Source of the DNA: Desulfuromonadales bacterium | GTDB lineage: Bacteria; Desulfobacterota; Desulfuromonadia; Geobacterales; Pseudopelobacteraceae | Direction of reading: 5' to 3' | Length of the DNA: 13,584 nucleotides | NCBI GenBank assembly: GCA_015688915.1 | Contig: JAATGX010000119.1 | Span: 1-13,584, forward strand | Part shown: positions 1 through 7,029 of the stretch, piece after piece | How positions within the stretch are numbered: the stretch's first letter is position 1 | Layout of the letters: each line of letters starts with the position of its first letter | Translations under genes and position numbers: made by a program | Notes under the pieces: generated by a model | The model's input: only the letters and a program-made list of their open reading frames with translations | The model's database searches: none | Told to the model about the DNA's origin: nothing

Positions 1-831
1 CTCACCACGGTAAACAAGTATGGCGAGCGGAACATCGACCTGGTTTCCGGATTCGCTGAAAACGTGGAGATCCCCGAAACCTTTGTCGATTACTCCGCCA
101 CTCCCCGTGAATACTCCCTGTCCGCCGTCCAGACCGTGGTGCGGGTGCACACCCGCGTGTCCGACCTTTTCAACGGCCCCTATGACCAGCTTGAGGAGCA
201 GATACGGCTGACCATCGAGGGGATCAAGGAGCGGCAGGAATGGGAACTGGTCAACAACAAGAAGTTCGGCCTGCTGCACTCGGTTGCCCCGTCGTTCCGC
301 ATCAGCACCCGCTACGGCGGGCCGACCCCCGATGATCTCGACGAATTGCTGGCCCTGGTCTGGAAAAAGCCGGCATTCTTCCTGGCCCACCCCAAGGCGA
401 TTGCCGCATTCGGCCGTGAATGTACCTGGCGCGGCACCCCGCCGCCGACGCTCAATGTCTTCGGCACCCCGGTGATCACCTGGCGCGGCGTGCCCATCAT
501 CCCCTGCGACAAACTGGAGATCAAGAGCCGCTACAGCTCCCATCGCTGGCTCGGCACCACCAGCATTCTGCTGATGCGGCTCGGCGAGGCGGACCAGGGG
601 GTCGTCGGACTCCACCAGACCGGCATTCCGGGGGAAATCCTGCCGAGCCTCTCCGCGCGCTTCATGGGTACGGACACCCTCGGAGTGTCTTCATACCTGC
701 TCTCCCTCTACTCGTCATGCGCGGTTCTGACCGACGATGCCATCGGTGTTCTGGAGAATGTGGAAGTGGGCTACTATCATGACTATGCGCATCGCGAACA
801 GGGCGGTTTCAATCACGGTCTCGGAATTTAA
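1..831 (+). CDS. Family 2B encapsulin shell protein, copy 1 (5' end outside window)
   Basis: The reading frame is open from base 1 and ends at TAA 829-831, so 276 C-terminal residues are visible and the start lies upstream. It aligns without gaps to residues 211 onward of the complete shell protein downstream, differing at about 40 of 265 positions by eye (about 85% identical); only the last dozen residues diverge. The visible part is the HK97-type capsid fold of family 2 encapsulins. The first visible residues match the linker that follows the cyclic-nucleotide-binding-like domain in copy 2, so this copy probably carries that domain too, but this cannot be seen. The product should assemble into the shell of a protein nanocompartment. 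With copy 2 it may form a mixed two-component shell, as reported for some family 2B systems. An internal ATG at base 64 is not the real start, because homology extends upstream of it. Confidence 0.88.
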   Translation, partial: LTTVNKYGERNIDLVSGFAENVEIPETFVDYSATPREYSLSAVQTVVRVHTRVSDLFNGPYDQLEEQIRLTIEGIKERQEWELVNNKKFGLLHSVAPSFRISTRYGGPTPDDLDELLALVWKKPAFFLAHPKAIAAFGRECTWRGTPPPTLNVFGTPVITWRGVPIIPCDKLEIKSRYSSHRWLGTTSILLMRLGEADQGVVGLHQTGIPGEILPSLSARFMGTDTLGVSSYLLSLYSSCAVLTDDAIGVLENVEVGYYHDYAHREQGGFNHGLGI

Positions 832-844
832 CCATCTTTGCGGG

Positions 845-867
845 TGGCGACCGTATCCGGGTCGCCG
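845..867 (+). other. Intergenic hairpin between the two shell genes
   Basis: GGCGACC (846-852) and GGTCGCC (860-866) are perfect complements separated by a 7-base loop, with a possible T-G closing pair. No T-run follows, so it is not a classical terminator. It lies in the 53-base gap between the shell genes, just before the GGAGGA ribosome binding site (875-880) of copy 2. It could stabilise or process the transcript and so tune the ratio of the two shell proteins (inference). Confidence 0.45.
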
Positions 868-884
868 GAAAAACGGAGGAAACG

Positions 885-2327
885 ATGTCTGAGAACAATC
901 TGCTGCAACGGAGCGTAACAACCGCGGTGGCCAGGAATCTGGCAACAACCACGAAGACCAGTCCGAAGATGATGTCCATCACCCCGCGCTGGCTGCTGAG
1001 CCTGTTGCCGTGGGTACAGGTGAACGGCGGCACGTACCGGGTCAACCGGACCAAGGTCGAACTCTCCAAGGCCGAGCGGATCGAAATCGATCTGGCTGAA
1101 GGGAAGGCCACCTTTTCTCCGGAATCGCTACGGAGCGTGCCGGTCTTCTCGCGGCTCCCCGATGCCCTGATCTCGCGCATGGCCGAAAAATTCAAGACCG
1201 AGGAGGTTTCCCTGGGCAACAAGCTGGTGGTGGAGGGAACGGAAGAAAACAAATTCTTCATCATAGCCCAGGGGCAGGTCGAGGTACTGAGCAAGGGGGC
1301 CCACGGCAGCGATCTGCGGATTGCGCTCCTGACCGAGGGGGAGTATTTCGGCGAAATCGAGCTGGTCACCAACCGCACCTCCGACGTGACCGCCCGCACC
1401 ATCACCCCCTGCGTCCTCCTGACCCTGTCGCGCAAGGAACTGGAAGGGATTCTCAAGAAGACCCCCAGCCTGAGCGAGGAGTTCAAGAAGGTGACGGACG
1501 AGCATCTGGAATTGCTCACCACGGTCAACAAATATGGCGAGCGCAATATCGACCTGGTGTCCGGTTTTGCCGAAAATATCGAGATCCCCGAGACCTTTGT
1601 GGATTACTCCTCCCATCCCCGCGAATACTCCCTCTCATCCGTACAAACCGTGGTTCGTGTCCACACACGGGTGTCGGATCTCTACAACGGCCCGTACGAT
1701 CAGCTCGAAGAACAAATGCGCCTCACCATCGAGGGGATCAAGGAGCGGCAGGAATGGGAACTGATCAACAGCACCAAGTTCGGCCTGCTCCATTCGGCCG
1801 ACCCGTCCATGCGGATCAGCACCCGTTACGGCACGCCGACCCCGGACGACCTGGATGAACTGCTGGCCCTGGTCTGGAAAAAGCCGGCCTTTTTCCTGGC
1901 CCATCCCAAGGCGATCGCCGCCTTTGCCCGTGAGTGCACCTGGCGCGGCGTTCCGCCACCCACGACCAAGCTGTTCGGCACCGAGGTCATTACCTGGCGC
2001 GGCGTGCCGCTCATCCCGTGCGACAAGCTGGAGATCAAGAGCCGTTTTCATTCGAACCAGTGGCTCGGCACCACCAGCATCATCCTGGTGCGGGTCGGAG
2101 AAGCGGACCAGGGGGTTGTGGGGCTGCACCAGGTGGGCATTCCCGGCGAGATCCTGCCGAGCCTCTCGGCCCGGCTGATGAAAACCGACAACCTGGGGGT
2201 CGCCTCGTACCTGCTCTCCCTGTACTTCTCCCTTGCCGTTCTGACCGACGATGCGCTGGCGATTCTGGAAAACGTGGAGGTCGGCTTTTACCACGACTAC
2301 GAGCACCGGAAACCCAAAGTCAAGTAA
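885..2327 (+). CDS. Family 2B encapsulin shell protein with CNB-like domain, copy 2
   Basis: Complete 480-residue shell protein. The N-terminal arm (residues 1-60, including TPRWLLSLLPWV at 33-44 and GTYRVNR at 49-55) is typical of family 2B encapsulins. Residues about 85-205 form a cyclic-nucleotide-binding-like domain: a phosphate-binding-cassette-like segment has FGE at 155-157 and Arg164 in RTSDVTA. The equivalents in CAP/PKA-type domains hold the ribose (Glu) and phosphate (Arg), but the loop between them is shorter here. Residues about 207-480 are the HK97 capsid fold. GGAGGA at 875-880 sets the ATG at 885. The desulfurase follows 15 bases after the stop, indicating one transcript and cargo-shell pairing. 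The protein should build the compartment shell, with the CNB domain possibly displayed on the outside as a ligand-sensing module (family knowledge plus inference); actual nucleotide binding is unproven. Confidence 0.93.
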   Translation: MSENNLLQRSVTTAVARNLATTTKTSPKMMSITPRWLLSLLPWVQVNGGTYRVNRTKVELSKAERIEIDLAEGKATFSPESLRSVPVFSRLPDALISRMAEKFKTEEVSLGNKLVVEGTEENKFFIIAQGQVEVLSKGAHGSDLRIALLTEGEYFGEIELVTNRTSDVTARTITPCVLLTLSRKELEGILKKTPSLSEEFKKVTDEHLELLTTVNKYGERNIDLVSGFAENIEIPETFVDYSSHPREYSLSSVQTVVRVHTRVSDLYNGPYDQLEEQMRLTIEGIKERQEWELINSTKFGLLHSADPSMRISTRYGTPTPDDLDELLALVWKKPAFFLAHPKAIAAFARECTWRGVPPPTTKLFGTEVITWRGVPLIPCDKLEIKSRFHSNQWLGTTSIILVRVGEADQGVVGLHQVGIPGEILPSLSARLMKTDNLGVASYLLSLYFSLAVLTDDALAILENVEVGFYHDYEHRKPKVK

Positions 2328-2342
2328 CCGGGGGGCAAACCC

Positions 2343-4232
2343 ATGAACGATATAACACCCGAGCTGATTGCATCCATTGCGACACGGCTCTACAACGAGA
2401 TACCGGGTGCGAACCTGGTGCCGAAAACGGAGGCCGATCTCCCGCACGGGGTTCCGGAGGCCGGAAGCCTGCCGGGAGTTCCCGCATGGGCCGCTTCCGT
2501 CAACCTCGCACCGCCGCCGACGCCGGAATGGCCACATCCACATATCCCCGGCCTGGCCGGTGCCACGCCGAGCGTTAACGGTGTGCCCTCCGTACCGGCA
2601 CCCTCTCCGGACGGTTTCGAGCTGCCGGGATTATCCGCCCTGAGTCCTTCCTGGCCCGGAGCTACCGGCGGCGCGGGTGACAGCGCCGAGAGCTTCACCG
2701 TTCCCGGCGCCGCCGGACTGGGCCCGCACGGTTACAGCATCCCAAGCCCCAAGGCGGTTCCTTCCGACATTCCCGGTATCCCCGGCCTGTCCGGCATATC
2801 CCCGTCCTGGCCCGGGATTCCGGCAGAGACACCCGCATCAGCGGAGCGGTTCACGGTTCCCGGCGACAATGCCACGTCAACCGGCGGCCTGAGCGCCTTT
2901 GTGCAGAAGATCCGCTCCGGGCACCTTCGTAACGAGGACGGAACCTGCCGGGCGGGACATGACCCGGAGATTCTGCAACGGATATTCGCCGCAAAGTCGG
3001 CGACGGACACCGGTGCCCGGCCCCTGGATATCCCAACCATCCGTAAGGATTTCCCGGTGTTGAACCAGAAGGTGCATGGCAAACAGCTTGCCTGGTTGGA
3101 CAACGGCGCCACCACCCAGAAACCCCAGAGCGTCATCGACGCCATTTCCCGGTTCTACGAGAACGACAACTCGAATATCCACCGGGGCGCCCATACCCTG
3201 GCCGCGCGGGCCACGGACGCCTTCGAGCGGGCCCGGCAAAAGGTGCAGACCTTTCTCGGCGCCTCTTCCAGCAAGGATATCGTCTTTGTCAGGGGGACCA
3301 CGGAAGGGATCAACCTGGTCGCCCAGACCTATGGCCGCAAATTCCTCCAGCCGGGGGACGAGATCATTCTCTCCACCCTGGAGCACCACGCCAACATCGT
3401 CCCCTGGCAGATGATCGCCAAGGAGAAGGGGGCCGTGATCCGGGTGATCCCGGTGAACGACCGGGGTGAGGTGATGCTGGAGGCCTACGAGGCGCTGCTC
3501 GGGCCGCGCACCAAGCTGGTTGCCCTTACCCAGGCCTCCAACAGTCTCGGCACGATCCTCCCGGTGGCAGAGATGACCCATGCCGCCAAGCGCTACAACG
3601 CCCGGGTGCTGATCGACGGGGCCCAGTCCGTGTCCCACATGCCGGTGAACATGCAGGAGATCGGCTGCGATTTCTTCGTCTTCTCCGGCCACAAGATATT
3701 CGCGCCCACCGGCATCGGCGCGGTGTACATCCACGAACAGCTTCACGAAATCCTCCCCCCGTGGCATGGGGGCGGGAACATGATCAAGAACGTCACCTTC
3801 GAGGAGACCACCTACAACGAGGCCCCGGCCAAGTTCGAGGCCGGCACCCCCAACGTCGCCGACGCCGTCGGCCTCGGCGCGGCCCTGGACTACGTCAACC
3901 GCCTGGGGCTGGTCAATACCGGCAAGTACGAGCACGAACTGCTGGAATACGCAACGGAACAGCTTTCCCGGATCAACGGCGTCCGCCTTCTCGGCAGCGC
4001 CCGGGAAAAGGTGTCGGTCATCTCCTTTGTCGTCAAGGACCGCACGACCGAAGAGGTGGGCAGGTTCCTGGACCAGGAAGGAATTGCCGTGAGGGCCGGC
4101 CATCACTGCGCGCAACCGTCGTTGCGCCGCTTTGGCGTGGAATCTTCGGTCCGCCCCTCGTTCGCGTTCTACAACACGTTTGACGAGATCGACCGACTGG
4201 CGGATGCCGTCAGAAGGATCGCCCAAAACTGA
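2343..4232 (+). CDS. Cysteine desulfurase, encapsulin cargo with disordered N-terminal targeting region
   Basis: 629-residue PLP enzyme, about 220 residues longer than ordinary SufS-type desulfurases. Residues about 1-225 are rich in Pro, Gly, Ala and Ser, of low complexity, and contain repeated PGLSxxSPSWPG and FTVPG motifs, matching the disordered cargo-loading domains of family 2 encapsulin cargo. The catalytic part starts near residue 228. It has His348/His349 in LEHHAN, Asp425 in LIDGAQS (pyridine nitrogen contact), the PLP lysine Lys451 in FSGHK, and the catalytic cysteine Cys589 in RAGHHCAQP. All key residues are present, so it should convert cysteine to alanine with a persulfide on Cys589. 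Related encapsulated desulfurases have been linked to storage of elemental sulfur inside the shell. A G-run at 2331-2336 is the only ribosome binding site candidate; the start is supported by a short helix-like N-terminus (MNDITPELIASIATRLY) before the disordered part. A TusA-like gene starts 11 bases after the stop. Confidence 0.95.
   Translation: MNDITPELIASIATRLYNEIPGANLVPKTEADLPHGVPEAGSLPGVPAWAASVNLAPPPTPEWPHPHIPGLAGATPSVNGVPSVPAPSPDGFELPGLSALSPSWPGATGGAGDSAESFTVPGAAGLGPHGYSIPSPKAVPSDIPGIPGLSGISPSWPGIPAETPASAERFTVPGDNATSTGGLSAFVQKIRSGHLRNEDGTCRAGHDPEILQRIFAAKSATDTGARPLDIPTIRKDFPVLNQKVHGKQLAWLDNGATTQKPQSVIDAISRFYENDNSNIHRGAHTLAARATDAFERARQKVQTFLGASSSKDIVFVRGTTEGINLVAQTYGRKFLQPGDEIILSTLEHHANIVPWQMIAKEKGAVIRVIPVNDRGEVMLEAYEALLGPRTKLVALTQASNSLGTILPVAEMTHAAKRYNARVLIDGAQSVSHMPVNMQEIGCDFFVFSGHKIFAPTGIGAVYIHEQLHEILPPWHGGGNMIKNVTFEETTYNEAPAKFEAGTPNVADAVGLGAALDYVNRLGLVNTGKYEHELLEYATEQLSRINGVRLLGSAREKVSVISFVVKDRTTEEVGRFLDQEGIAVRAGHHCAQPSLRRFGVESSVRPSFAFYNTFDEIDRLADAVRRIAQN
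2625..2864 (+). repeat. Internal protein-level repeat in the cargo-targeting region
   Basis: Two copies of a unit lie 156 bases (52 codons) apart. Residues 95-106 read PGLSALSPSWPG and residues 147-158 read PGLSGISPSWPG. Each is followed, 23 residues after its start, by FTVPG (118-122 and 170-174). A weaker related motif, IPGLAGATPS, occurs at residues 68-77. These repeated hydrophobic patches in a disordered region are good candidates for shell-binding motifs. Confidence 0.75.
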
Positions 4233-4243
4233 GAGAGGTCTTC

Positions 4244-4468
4244 ATGAGTACCATCAAGCTCGACATAACCAAAGACCATTGCCCCATGACGTTCGTGAAG
4301 ACAAAACTTCAGCTTGAACAACTGGAAGATGGCGATATCCTGGAGATACTGCTTACCGCCGGGGAACCGCTGGAGAACGTGCCGAAGACATGCAAGGACC
4401 AGGGATACCAGGTGCTGGAAACAGCGCATGTCGAAGGCAACATCCACAAGGTCGTCATAAAGAAATAG
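4244..4468 (+). CDS. TusA-like sulfur carrier protein (encapsulin-associated)
   Basis: 74-residue protein of the TusA family. The conserved cysteine is Cys13 in CPMTFVKTKLQLE, followed by a beta strand, the GEPLENVP segment and a C-terminal strand. Classical TusA has CPxP; here the fourth position is Thr, as in the CPxxFVK variants found next to sulfite reductases and ThiF-like proteins. TusA proteins accept a persulfide from a cysteine desulfurase and pass it on, so this protein could carry sulfur to or from the encapsulated desulfurase encoded 11 bases upstream. It is too small to need cargo targeting and shows no extension. GAGAGG at 4233-4238 is the ribosome binding site. It closes the shell-desulfurase operon, being followed by a terminator. 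Confidence 0.85.
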   Translation: MSTIKLDITKDHCPMTFVKTKLQLEQLEDGDILEILLTAGEPLENVPKTCKDQGYQVLETAHVEGNIHKVVIKK

Positions 4469-4510
4469 GAACGGCATTCACGAGCGGTGCGACTGACCAG
4501 ACTGACTGGA

Positions 4511-4549
4511 GGTCAAGGCTGAGTACACACTCTTCCTTGGCCTTTTTTT
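4511..4549 (+). terminator. Rho-independent terminator after the encapsulin operon
   Basis: GGTCAAGG (4511-4518) pairs with CCTTGGCC (4535-4542) over 8 positions, including one G-T pair. Inside it GAGT and ACTC can pair around an ACAC loop. Seven T residues follow directly (4543-4549). It separates the encapsulin operon from cysE. Confidence 0.85.
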
Positions 4550-4603
4550 GTATCCCCCGGCTGAGGTTGCCTTGAATAATCTGCGGTAAGAGGAGAATAC
4601 GTC

Positions 4604-5470
4604 ATGAGTCTACAGGTTGCGGATTCATCCGCGTCAAGTTCGAAAAGCCCCCTGAAAAGCGTCACACGGCCGGCAACTGAAACGATCGATCCGGTCTGGA
4701 ACCGCCTGCGCCAGGATGTGTTCGCAACCGCAAAGACCGAGCCGATGCTGGCCGGCTACCTGCACGACACGGTGCTCAAGCATGGCTCGCTGGAGGCGTC
4801 GATCTCGTACTTCCTGGCCGGTAAGCTGGCCTCGGCGTATCTGACCACGACTTCACTGCGGGATGTGTTTTACGAAGCGCTCACCGCTTCCGAGGATATT
4901 TGCGAGGCGATACGCCGCGATCTCTCGGCGGTGGTGGAGCGCGACCCGGCGGCCAAAAGCCTGGCGTTGCCCTATTTGCACTTCAAGGGGTTCCAGGCGT
5001 TGCAGTCGTACCGGGTGGCCCACTGGCTCTGGGGGCAGGGGCGGCATCCCCTGGCGCTCTACCTGCAAAGCCGCATCTCCGAGGCCTTTGACGTGGACAT
5101 CCACCCGGCGGCCCGCATCGGCAAGGGGATCCTCATCGACCACGGCACCAGCGTGGTCATCGGCGAGACCGCCGTGGTGGGAGACGATGTCTCCCTGCTG
5201 CACGAGGTGACTCTGGGGGGGACCGGCAAGGAGTCCGGGGACCGGCATCCCAAGGTGGGCAATGGCGTAATGATCGGCGCCGGGGCCAAGATCCTGGGCA
5301 ACATCATAATCGGCGAGGGCTCCAAGATCGCTGCCGGCAGCGTGGTGCTCAACGAGGTACCGCCCCATTCCACGGTTGCCGGCATACCGGCCAGGGTTGT
5401 GGGAAAACCGAAATCCGCCGAACCGTCGCGGCAAATGGATCAGTTCGTGGAGTTTGACTTCTGTATCTAG
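4604..5470 (+). CDS. cysE: Serine O-acetyltransferase
   Basis: 288 residues. Transfers acetyl from acetyl-CoA to serine, giving O-acetylserine for cysteine synthesis. A variable, probably flexible N-terminus (1-28) precedes a helical domain (about 29-160) and a left-handed beta-helix of hexapeptide repeats (about 165-268). Asp165 in DVDIHP and His180 in IDHGTS match the catalytic pair of E. coli CysE (Asp143/His158) with the same 15-residue spacing. LGGTGKESGDRHP (204-216) and the VAGIPARVVGKP ending (258-269) are diagnostic. The last residue is Ile288, as expected for the tail that docks into cysteine synthase CysK. AGAGGAG at 4590-4596 sets the start. It lies downstream of a terminator, so it needs its own promoter or read-through; I see no convincing promoter in 4550-4600. 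Serine acetyltransferases commonly neighbour desulfurase encapsulins (srpH beside srpI in Synechococcus). Confidence 0.94.
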   Translation: MSLQVADSSASSSKSPLKSVTRPATETIDPVWNRLRQDVFATAKTEPMLAGYLHDTVLKHGSLEASISYFLAGKLASAYLTTTSLRDVFYEALTASEDICEAIRRDLSAVVERDPAAKSLALPYLHFKGFQALQSYRVAHWLWGQGRHPLALYLQSRISEAFDVDIHPAARIGKGILIDHGTSVVIGETAVVGDDVSLLHEVTLGGTGKESGDRHPKVGNGVMIGAGAKILGNIIIGEGSKIAAGSVVLNEVPPHSTVAGIPARVVGKPKSAEPSRQMDQFVEFDFCI

Positions 5471-5489
5471 GCGCGGTTTCCCGCATCTG

Positions 5490-5502
5490 ACTAAAGTTTA
5501 GT
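5490..5502. promoter_or_regulatory. Perfect palindrome ACTAAA-G-TTTAGT upstream of the SAM riboswitch promoter
   Basis: Inverted repeat with 6-base arms around one central base. It lies about 30 bases upstream of the -35 box of the metY promoter and 20 bases after the cysE stop. An imperfect second pair (TTAGTTG / CAGCTAA) follows. It could be an operator; no regulator can be named from the sequence. The rest of 5471-5530 shows no gene. Confidence 0.35.
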
Positions 5503-5531
5503 TAGTTGCAGTTATACCAGCTAAATTATTA

Positions 5532-5560
5532 TTGACACGTTTGGTGTAGTTTGTTACACA
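5532..5560 (+). promoter_or_regulatory. Sigma-70-type promoter for the riboswitch/metY transcript
   Basis: TTGACA (5532-5537) is a perfect -35 box. After a 17-base spacer, TACACA (5555-5560) is a weak -10 box preceded by TG one base upstream (extended -10). Transcription would start near 5567, about 23 bases before the riboswitch, which fits a 5' leader. The AT-rich upstream run could act as an UP element. Confidence 0.6.
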
Positions 5561-5589
5561 GGAACACTCAATTGAATAGAGTAAGCTTG

Positions 5590-5690
5590 CTTTATCGAGA
5601 GTGGTGGAGGGAAAGGCCCTGCGAAACCACAGCAACCGGTCCGCACGGGCGTCAGGTGCTAATTCCTGCCGCTTGCGGCGAAGATGAGGT
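5590..5690 (+). ncRNA. SAM-I (S-box) riboswitch
   Basis: Conserved S-box elements occur in order: CTTTATCGAGAG, GGTGGAGGGA, GGCCCTGCGAA, CAGCAACC, GGTGCTAATTCC and GATGAG. The P1 helix is formed by 5590-5596 with 5683-5689. A small P4 hairpin (GCCG/CGGC) precedes the closing P1 strand. Binding of S-adenosylmethionine stabilises P1. It sits in the leader of metY, matching control of methionine biosynthesis by the pathway end product. Confidence 0.96.
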
Positions 5691-5724
5691 GGGGTTGCGG
5701 GAAACTTCCCCTCTCTGACACCCA

Positions 5725-5752
5725 TCCCATCTGACAGCAGATGGGATTTTTT
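5725..5752 (+). terminator. SAM-controlled intrinsic terminator (riboswitch expression platform)
   Basis: TCCCATCTG (5725-5733) and CAGATGGGA (5738-5746) form a perfect 9-bp stem with an ACAG loop, followed by six T residues. The 5' side (CCCATCCCATC, 5721-5731) can instead pair with the riboswitch segment GATGAGGTGGG (5683-5693), with one mismatch and one wobble. That competing helix would be the antiterminator in the absence of SAM, so SAM should switch transcription off. Confidence 0.92.
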
Positions 5753-5770
5753 ATTACGGAGTTGCGGCTT

Positions 5771-7015
5771 ATGGAAAAAACACTGCGCTTTGATTCGCTG
5801 CTGGTGCACGGCGGCCTGGAGGCAGGCCCGGCCGGCGCCACGTCCGTGCCGGTCGTCCAGTCCAGCTCCTTTGCCTACGCGACCGCCGAGGCCCTGGAGG
5901 ATGTCTTCCGGGGCAGGGCCGTGGGCCAGGTTTACACCCGGCTGGGCAATCCGACCACCGAGGCCCTGGAACGGCGCCTGGCGCTCCTCGAGGGGGGCGG
6001 TGCGGCCATTGCCACCGCATCGGGCATGGCGGCCATCACCACGACGGTCATGACCATTGTCCGTGCCGGTGACGAGATTCTGGCGTCCTCGTCCCTGTTC
6101 GGCGGCACCTTTTCTCTGTTCCGGGATACCCTCTCCACCTTCGGCGTCACGGTTCGATTCGTCGATCCGCTCGATCTCGACGGTTTCAGCGCCTCCGTCA
6201 ACGAACGGACGCGATTGCTGTTTGTCGAGACCATCGGCAACCCCAAGCTGGATGTCCCCGATATCCCGAAACTGGCGGAGATTGCCCACCAGGCGGGCCT
6301 GCCGCTGGTGGTGGACGCCACGGTCACCACGCCCTATCTCGCGAACGGGGCGGTCCTTGGGGCGGATATCGTCATCCATTCCACCAGCATGTACATCAAT
6401 GGCCCCGGCACCTCCATCGGCGGCGTGATCATCGACCGGGGCGTCTTCAACTGGAGCGGTCCCCAATTTCCTCACTTCGAGCAGTTTCACAAAAAATACC
6501 GCGCCTTCGCCTTTACCGCCCGGGCCCGCAAACTGGTGCACAAGGATGTGGGCGCCTGTGCCGCGCCGTTCAACTCGTTTCTGCTGACCGAAGGCATCCA
6601 GACCCTGGCCTTGCGCATGGACCGGCATTGCGGCAACGCCCTGGCGTTGGCCCGTTTTCTCAAGGGGCATCCCAAGGTCGCCTGGGTCAACTACCCCGGC
6701 CTGGACGACTCGCCGCAGCATGAAGTGGCCAGCCGCCTGTACGGCACGCGCTACGGCGGGCTGCTGACCTTCGGCACCGGCGACAAGGGGTCGGCCTTCC
6801 GGGCCATCAACGGTCTGAACATGGCCAAAAACCTGGCCAACATCGGTGACGCCAAGACCCTGGTGATCCACCCGGCCAGCACCATCTGCGCCGATTACCC
6901 CGCCGCGGACAAGGCCCTGATGGGCGTGACCGAGGACCTGATCCGGGTATCGGTCGGCATCGAAGACCCTGACGATATTATCGAGGATTTCAAACGGGCG
7001 CTGGACGCGCTGTAG
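5771..7015 (+). CDS. metY: O-acetylhomoserine sulfhydrylase-like PLP enzyme (MetY) with Met replacing the PLP lysine
   Basis: 414 residues, Cys/Met metabolism PLP-dependent family. MetY makes homocysteine from O-acetylhomoserine and a sulfur donor, here probably the HcyS thiocarboxylate encoded next. Family residues are visible: Tyr55 and Arg57 in YTRLGNPT, ASGMAA at 83-88, Asp182 in VVDAT (usually DNT), Ser204/Ser206 for phosphate, and Arg392 in LIRVSVGIED for the substrate carboxylate. The lysine that should form the Schiff base (consensus HSxxKYxxG) is Met207: ATG at 6389-6391. One A-to-T change from AAG explains it. The enzyme may thus be inactive or altered, or the base may be a sequencing error. 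I chose the ATG at 5771 because an in-frame ATG at 5741 lies inside the riboswitch terminator; GGAG at 5757-5760 is the likely ribosome binding site. Expression is under SAM riboswitch control, and hcyS follows 14 bases after the stop. Confidence 0.9.
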   Translation: MEKTLRFDSLLVHGGLEAGPAGATSVPVVQSSSFAYATAEALEDVFRGRAVGQVYTRLGNPTTEALERRLALLEGGGAAIATASGMAAITTTVMTIVRAGDEILASSSLFGGTFSLFRDTLSTFGVTVRFVDPLDLDGFSASVNERTRLLFVETIGNPKLDVPDIPKLAEIAHQAGLPLVVDATVTTPYLANGAVLGADIVIHSTSMYINGPGTSIGGVIIDRGVFNWSGPQFPHFEQFHKKYRAFAFTARARKLVHKDVGACAAPFNSFLLTEGIQTLALRMDRHCGNALALARFLKGHPKVAWVNYPGLDDSPQHEVASRLYGTRYGGLLTFGTGDKGSAFRAINGLNMAKNLANIGDAKTLVIHPASTICADYPAADKALMGVTEDLIRVSVGIEDPDDIIEDFKRALDAL

Positions 7016-7029
7016 AGGAGACGTATCGC

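Noticed and set aside
1..831. Reading copy 1 of the shell as a naturally truncated protein starting at base 64
   Set aside because: The frame is open and homologous to copy 2 from base 1, so the gene simply continues beyond the window edge.
2877..4226. Long 449-codon open frame on the minus strand opposite the desulfurase
   Set aside because: It lies fully antisense to a gene with intact catalytic motifs and shows no recognisable domain; long antisense frames are expected in GC-rich coding DNA.
5741..5770. Upstream in-frame ATG start for metY
   Set aside because: It falls inside the riboswitch terminator stem; translation from there would be incompatible with the hairpin, and the ATG at 5771 begins at the family's usual N-terminus.
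5498..6871. Long minus-strand open frame opposite metY, running through the riboswitch
   Set aside because: It would overlap the promoter, riboswitch and metY antisense, and its product resembles no family.
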